This document shows positions 60,902 to 64,000 of a DNA stretch of 64,000 nt, one piece after another. The position numbers and the translations under genes were made by a program. This DNA is from Cyclina sinensis (Eukaryota > Mollusca > Bivalvia > Venerida > Veneridae): assembly GCA_012932295.1 (NCBI GenBank), contig JAAONU010000003.1:31668361-31732360 (forward strand), read 5' to 3'. The notes below the pieces were generated by a model. The model was not told the origin of the DNA. It did not search any database and saw nothing but the letters and a program-made list of their open reading frames with translations. Position 1 is the stretch's first letter; every line of letters begins with the position of its first letter.

Positions 60902-62700
60902 CTAATTACTACTCTTACACATGACAGCTTCTATCATTCTATGAGCTATGTTACTGTCCATTTCATTTAAAACACCTGATCTTAATAAAGAGTCTAATGC
61001 TTGCAATCTGCTATCTACAGGTCTTGTCATTGGATGTGCAGGATAAAAGTAATCACCATATCTGTCTGGTGGCTTTCTAACCCTGCCTGTTCTTCTAGGT
61101 TGTGGAACTGGTTTATTTCCTTCACAAGCATCTGTGGATGGTCTCTCTTTATCGTCTATTTCAAGACTTATTACATCTGTTTCTGCCGTAGGCTGTTTGG
61201 CTGACTGTCGGTTTCTCTCTTCCACTGCTTCGCCCAAAGAAGACTTTACATCTGTTCCTTTCTCTTTGTTGCCTTGATCTGTTTCACTGCCGCTTCCCAA
61301 TAAGTCTCTTCTTCATGAGAAGTATCTGAAATATCAACGTTATGATGAGTGTGTAACTCACTATCATCACTATCTAAACTTACTTTGTGTTCTAAATTCT
61401 CATTCACAACTCTTTGTGAATCTACTGAGTGTGCTTCTTCAACAAGCATATCACTATTCCAATTCTGACCTGTGAATGGAAGATGGGCGTCCCCATTTCG
61501 GTTTGTTCTTACAACAAAACCGATATCACAATCACTTTCAGAATCTTCTCCGCCTGTGACGTCACTTTGGATATCTGTCCCCAGTTACACCTGATTCTCT
61601 ATCTTTGATAGATTCAGTGTCTGTTTCTCCCTGCTTCTCAATTTCTCCATAAGCTATGTCCTCTGATTTTTCTAAAAGCAACAAATGGTTTCTATGTATA
61701 TTCCTTTCTCTTCCACTATCCTCTGATATAACTGTATAAACAGGAAGGTCAGACTTTGGCTTTCCAGTGACTTTGTACGTTTCTTTTTCAAATTTGTCTT
61801 CTATTTTGTGTTTTCCTGTAAATACTAATTTTCTCACTACATGTAATACTCTGTCACCAACTTCAATCTCTACTGCTTTCGCCTTCTTGTCATAATAACT
61901 TTTCTGTTTGCCCTTTGCTTTCTTGATATGTTTCTCTACTATTTCCTGAGTCTTTCTAATCCTTTCTCAAAGGCTTCTGATATATTCATTGGTATCCCTA
62001 TTTCCTGTGTCATGCTCTCTGGCCTTGTCAAATGTAAGATCTATGGGCAGTTTTGGCTTTCTCCCAAACATTAACTCATAAGGTGATACCCTTGTGGTTT
62101 CATGTGGGATACAACTGTAGGCGTATACTAATGAATTAATGTACTTCTTTTAATCATGTTTTTTCTCATTTTCTAAAGTTCTTTTCATGTCAAGTAAAGT
62201 TTTGTTGAATCTCTTAGGAACAGAATTGCCCTGGGGGTGGTATGGAGTTTTGTGGCTCTTTTTCATGTTCATTAAAATGCAGAGCTCTTTGACTATTTCG
62301 CTTTCAAAGTTGGCTCCTTGATCTGAGTGCAATCGTGTAGAAATTCCATAATTTGTGATAAAATTGTTGTATAAGGCCTCTGCTGTCGTATGAGCTGTTT
62401 GGTTTCTTGTTGGAATAGCCATTGCGTATTTAGTATAATGGTCAGTGACTATGAGAATATTGCCAAAGTTTTCTTTTGATGGTTCTAGAGTCAAAAATTC
62501 AATACAAGCTAGTTCAAGTGGATATGTTGTATTGATATTTATTAAAGGAGCTCTTTGATTTTCTGAAGATTTACGTCTTATACAGCGCTGACACTTTTGG
62601 AAAATTGACAAAAAGTATAAAGCTTTATAATACGTTTGGGCATTTACCTGAAAACCATTTTGGTCTACCTCTACATAACATCGGTTTGACACCAGTCATT
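60902..62700 (-). pseudogene. decayed Ty3/Gypsy-like integrase and C-terminal polyprotein remnant
   Basis: From 62,692 downwards the frame has a C-x2-C pair (zinc-finger remnant) and an RNase-H-like integrase core recognisable by HSDQGANFESE and TPYHPQGN. It is followed by a YELMFGRKPKLPID-type block, a GDRVL segment, and an acidic tail ending in a PRRTGRVRKPPDRYGDY basic motif. It is broken: stops at 62,150-62,152 and 61,967-61,969, and frame changes near 61,565-61,590 and 61,250-61,310. Two catalytic positions look lost: Glu sits where the first Asp is expected (IEFL), and Lys where the Glu is expected (PKRFN). No gag, protease or reverse transcriptase lies in the 1.3 kb on its 5' side, so it is 5'-truncated and inactive. 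Short plus-strand frames here are shadows. Confidence 0.85.
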
Positions 62701-64000
62701 TGATTAAGGTAAAAGTGATTCACTGGTTATCTTTTGTTACTCGCTTCCTCGCTACCTATCTACTGAAATGTAGAACATATTTTAACGTTCGAATTTCATG
62801 AAAAGGAATCTTAACTTCATAAGCAATATACGCGGTTTTCACCGCTCGGCGTGTTTTCTTTTCGGCGTTGTTACGTCTCTTCGTTAGCGATCCGAAGTCG
62901 GCAAAGATCATTCCCCTATCACGCCTATCAATTATATTTTGTTAAACTGGTTGTTATAACCAGCACGTGAAGAAATATTTTGATTCTGTTTGGATTGGAT
63001 CTAATACGTGAGTATAGTATTTAGTTCATTCATCAAACGAGTATTCTCAAAGTAAAAAACTGAAAGAATTGAAACTTCCGGTTTAAACCTTTAGATTGTA
63101 AACAAATATATATAGATTACTAGTCACATAAATATGTTAGCAGGCTACGTATAAGATTGTTAAGTTGAATACGTCTTCACACGTTTGCCCTATTTTAGCT
63201 GTTACCATTTTTGGACTCAAATAAGTACGTCCGCAATATCTTGATAACTTTTGATATATTAACAGCCGTCACAACCTTCCTGGATCACTTACCCATTTTT
63301 CAAATTACTAAGTATGTCTTAATAAAACAATAACTTACATATACGTGCAAATCTATGATCATATACGAACACACATGCACAAAAACGCTCACCTTTTAAC
63401 CATTTTCATGTTTAATATTCACTGTAACCACATTTTTCTTACACACATATTCCCTGCGTGAAACATTTTGCTCGCAAAGCTTTCAAGCATCTAGGTGACT
63501 GATGTTTCTATCTGGCCGTCAGTCCTATGGTTAGTCCGTCACTTGTTTCATTCAGCCATCTAACTTATGTTTTTCTGATAATGTAAATGGCAGTTATCGA
63601 TTTTTTTAGGCTATTTTACGTACAGAATCAAATAAATTTCTTGTATATTAAAATGTTATTCCGAGTGTGTGATTTAATCATAGGAGATCAACAGAATTAA
63701 AGTCTTAAATCGTATGGAAGTGATGCAAACTGCGTAGTGTTTTGCAATGGAATGTTTACCTTCTTCATGAGAATCTGTTTGTTTAAATCAATTAAAGTTC
63801 TCCTTTAATGTTGTAATGAATATATATACAGAGACATCGTTCTTTTGTTGTAATGTTGTCAGGGGAATCTGTAAATTATAAGAGACACTGTTTATTAATA
63901 GCAATCCAAGTGTACAGAAAGGCTGTTTATTTACATCAGTTCAAGATCCCCTTTGATGTTGTTACAGAAATCTATTATAAGAGACACTGTTTCTCTATAG
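62701..64000. other. gene-free stretch to window end
   Basis: No RT or other retroelement domain, although this is the 5' side of the integrase remnant. Near the end, TTATAAGAGACACTGTTT recurs at about 63,878 and 63,973, with related CTCCTTTAATGTTG and CCCCTTTGATGTTG segments. This suggests a weak, degenerate tandem repeat that may continue beyond the window. Confidence 0.45.

Noticed and set aside
62701..64000. Search for reverse transcriptase or a 5' LTR next to the integrase remnant
   Set aside because: Nothing recognisable in any frame; the element is 5'-truncated.

Overview
This is a eukaryotic nuclear window: introns are long with GT-AG borders, genes are sparse, intergenic DNA is AT-rich, and SINEs, MITEs, minisatellites and retroelement relics are dense. 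Two things suggest a bivalve mollusc: a TATGCCCCC-bounded tandem-repeat element of a kind I associate with bivalve genomes, and a gene joining PAN/Apple, Sushi and WSC domains. The species assignment is inference. No prokaryotic features are present.

Three spliced genes can be assembled with every exon border in phase. (1) A plus-strand gene at 31,045-40,211 (8 exons, 394 aa) encodes a secreted protein: signal peptide, PAN/Apple-like domain, short Cys-rich linker, Sushi/CCP domain and two complete 8-cysteine WSC domains. (2) A minus-strand gene at 44,101-55,056 (6 exons, 488 aa; the 26-bp first exon is tentative) encodes a 12-TM major-facilitator transporter of the monocarboxylate-transporter (SLC16) type. 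(3) Just upstream of it on the same strand, 56,712-59,342 (5 exons, 234 aa) encodes a secreted, multiply N-glycosylated six-cysteine protein that I do not recognise. Nothing links the three genes into one pathway.

Layout: 1-6.4 kb is intergenic, with a SINE fragment and a 145-bp tandem array. 6,431-12,873 is one very large foldback-type transposon made of about 110 copies of a 57-bp unit, with inverted termini and a flanking GTTATAAAC target duplication. It appears to be a dimer of two elements. 13-31 kb is gene-free and full of MITEs, a LINE 3' relic, inverted copies of a tRNA-related repeat (one split by a hAT-like MITE), foldback sequences and a 94-bp minisatellite. 31-41 kb is the WSC gene, 44-55 kb the transporter with SINEs in an intron, and 51-53 kb palindromic and GCGATA foldback repeats. 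56.7-59.3 kb is the secreted orphan gene. 60.4 kb holds a second copy of the SINE seen at 1.2 kb, and 60.9-62.7 kb a decayed Ty3/Gypsy-like integrase remnant on the minus strand.

The least ordinary items are the 6.4-kb foldback satellite transposon with its fused internal termini, the orphan secreted gene, and the nested MITE-in-repeat insertion. The long open frames inside the satellite (up to 925 codons, both strands) are by-products of a 57-bp (19-codon) period, not genes.
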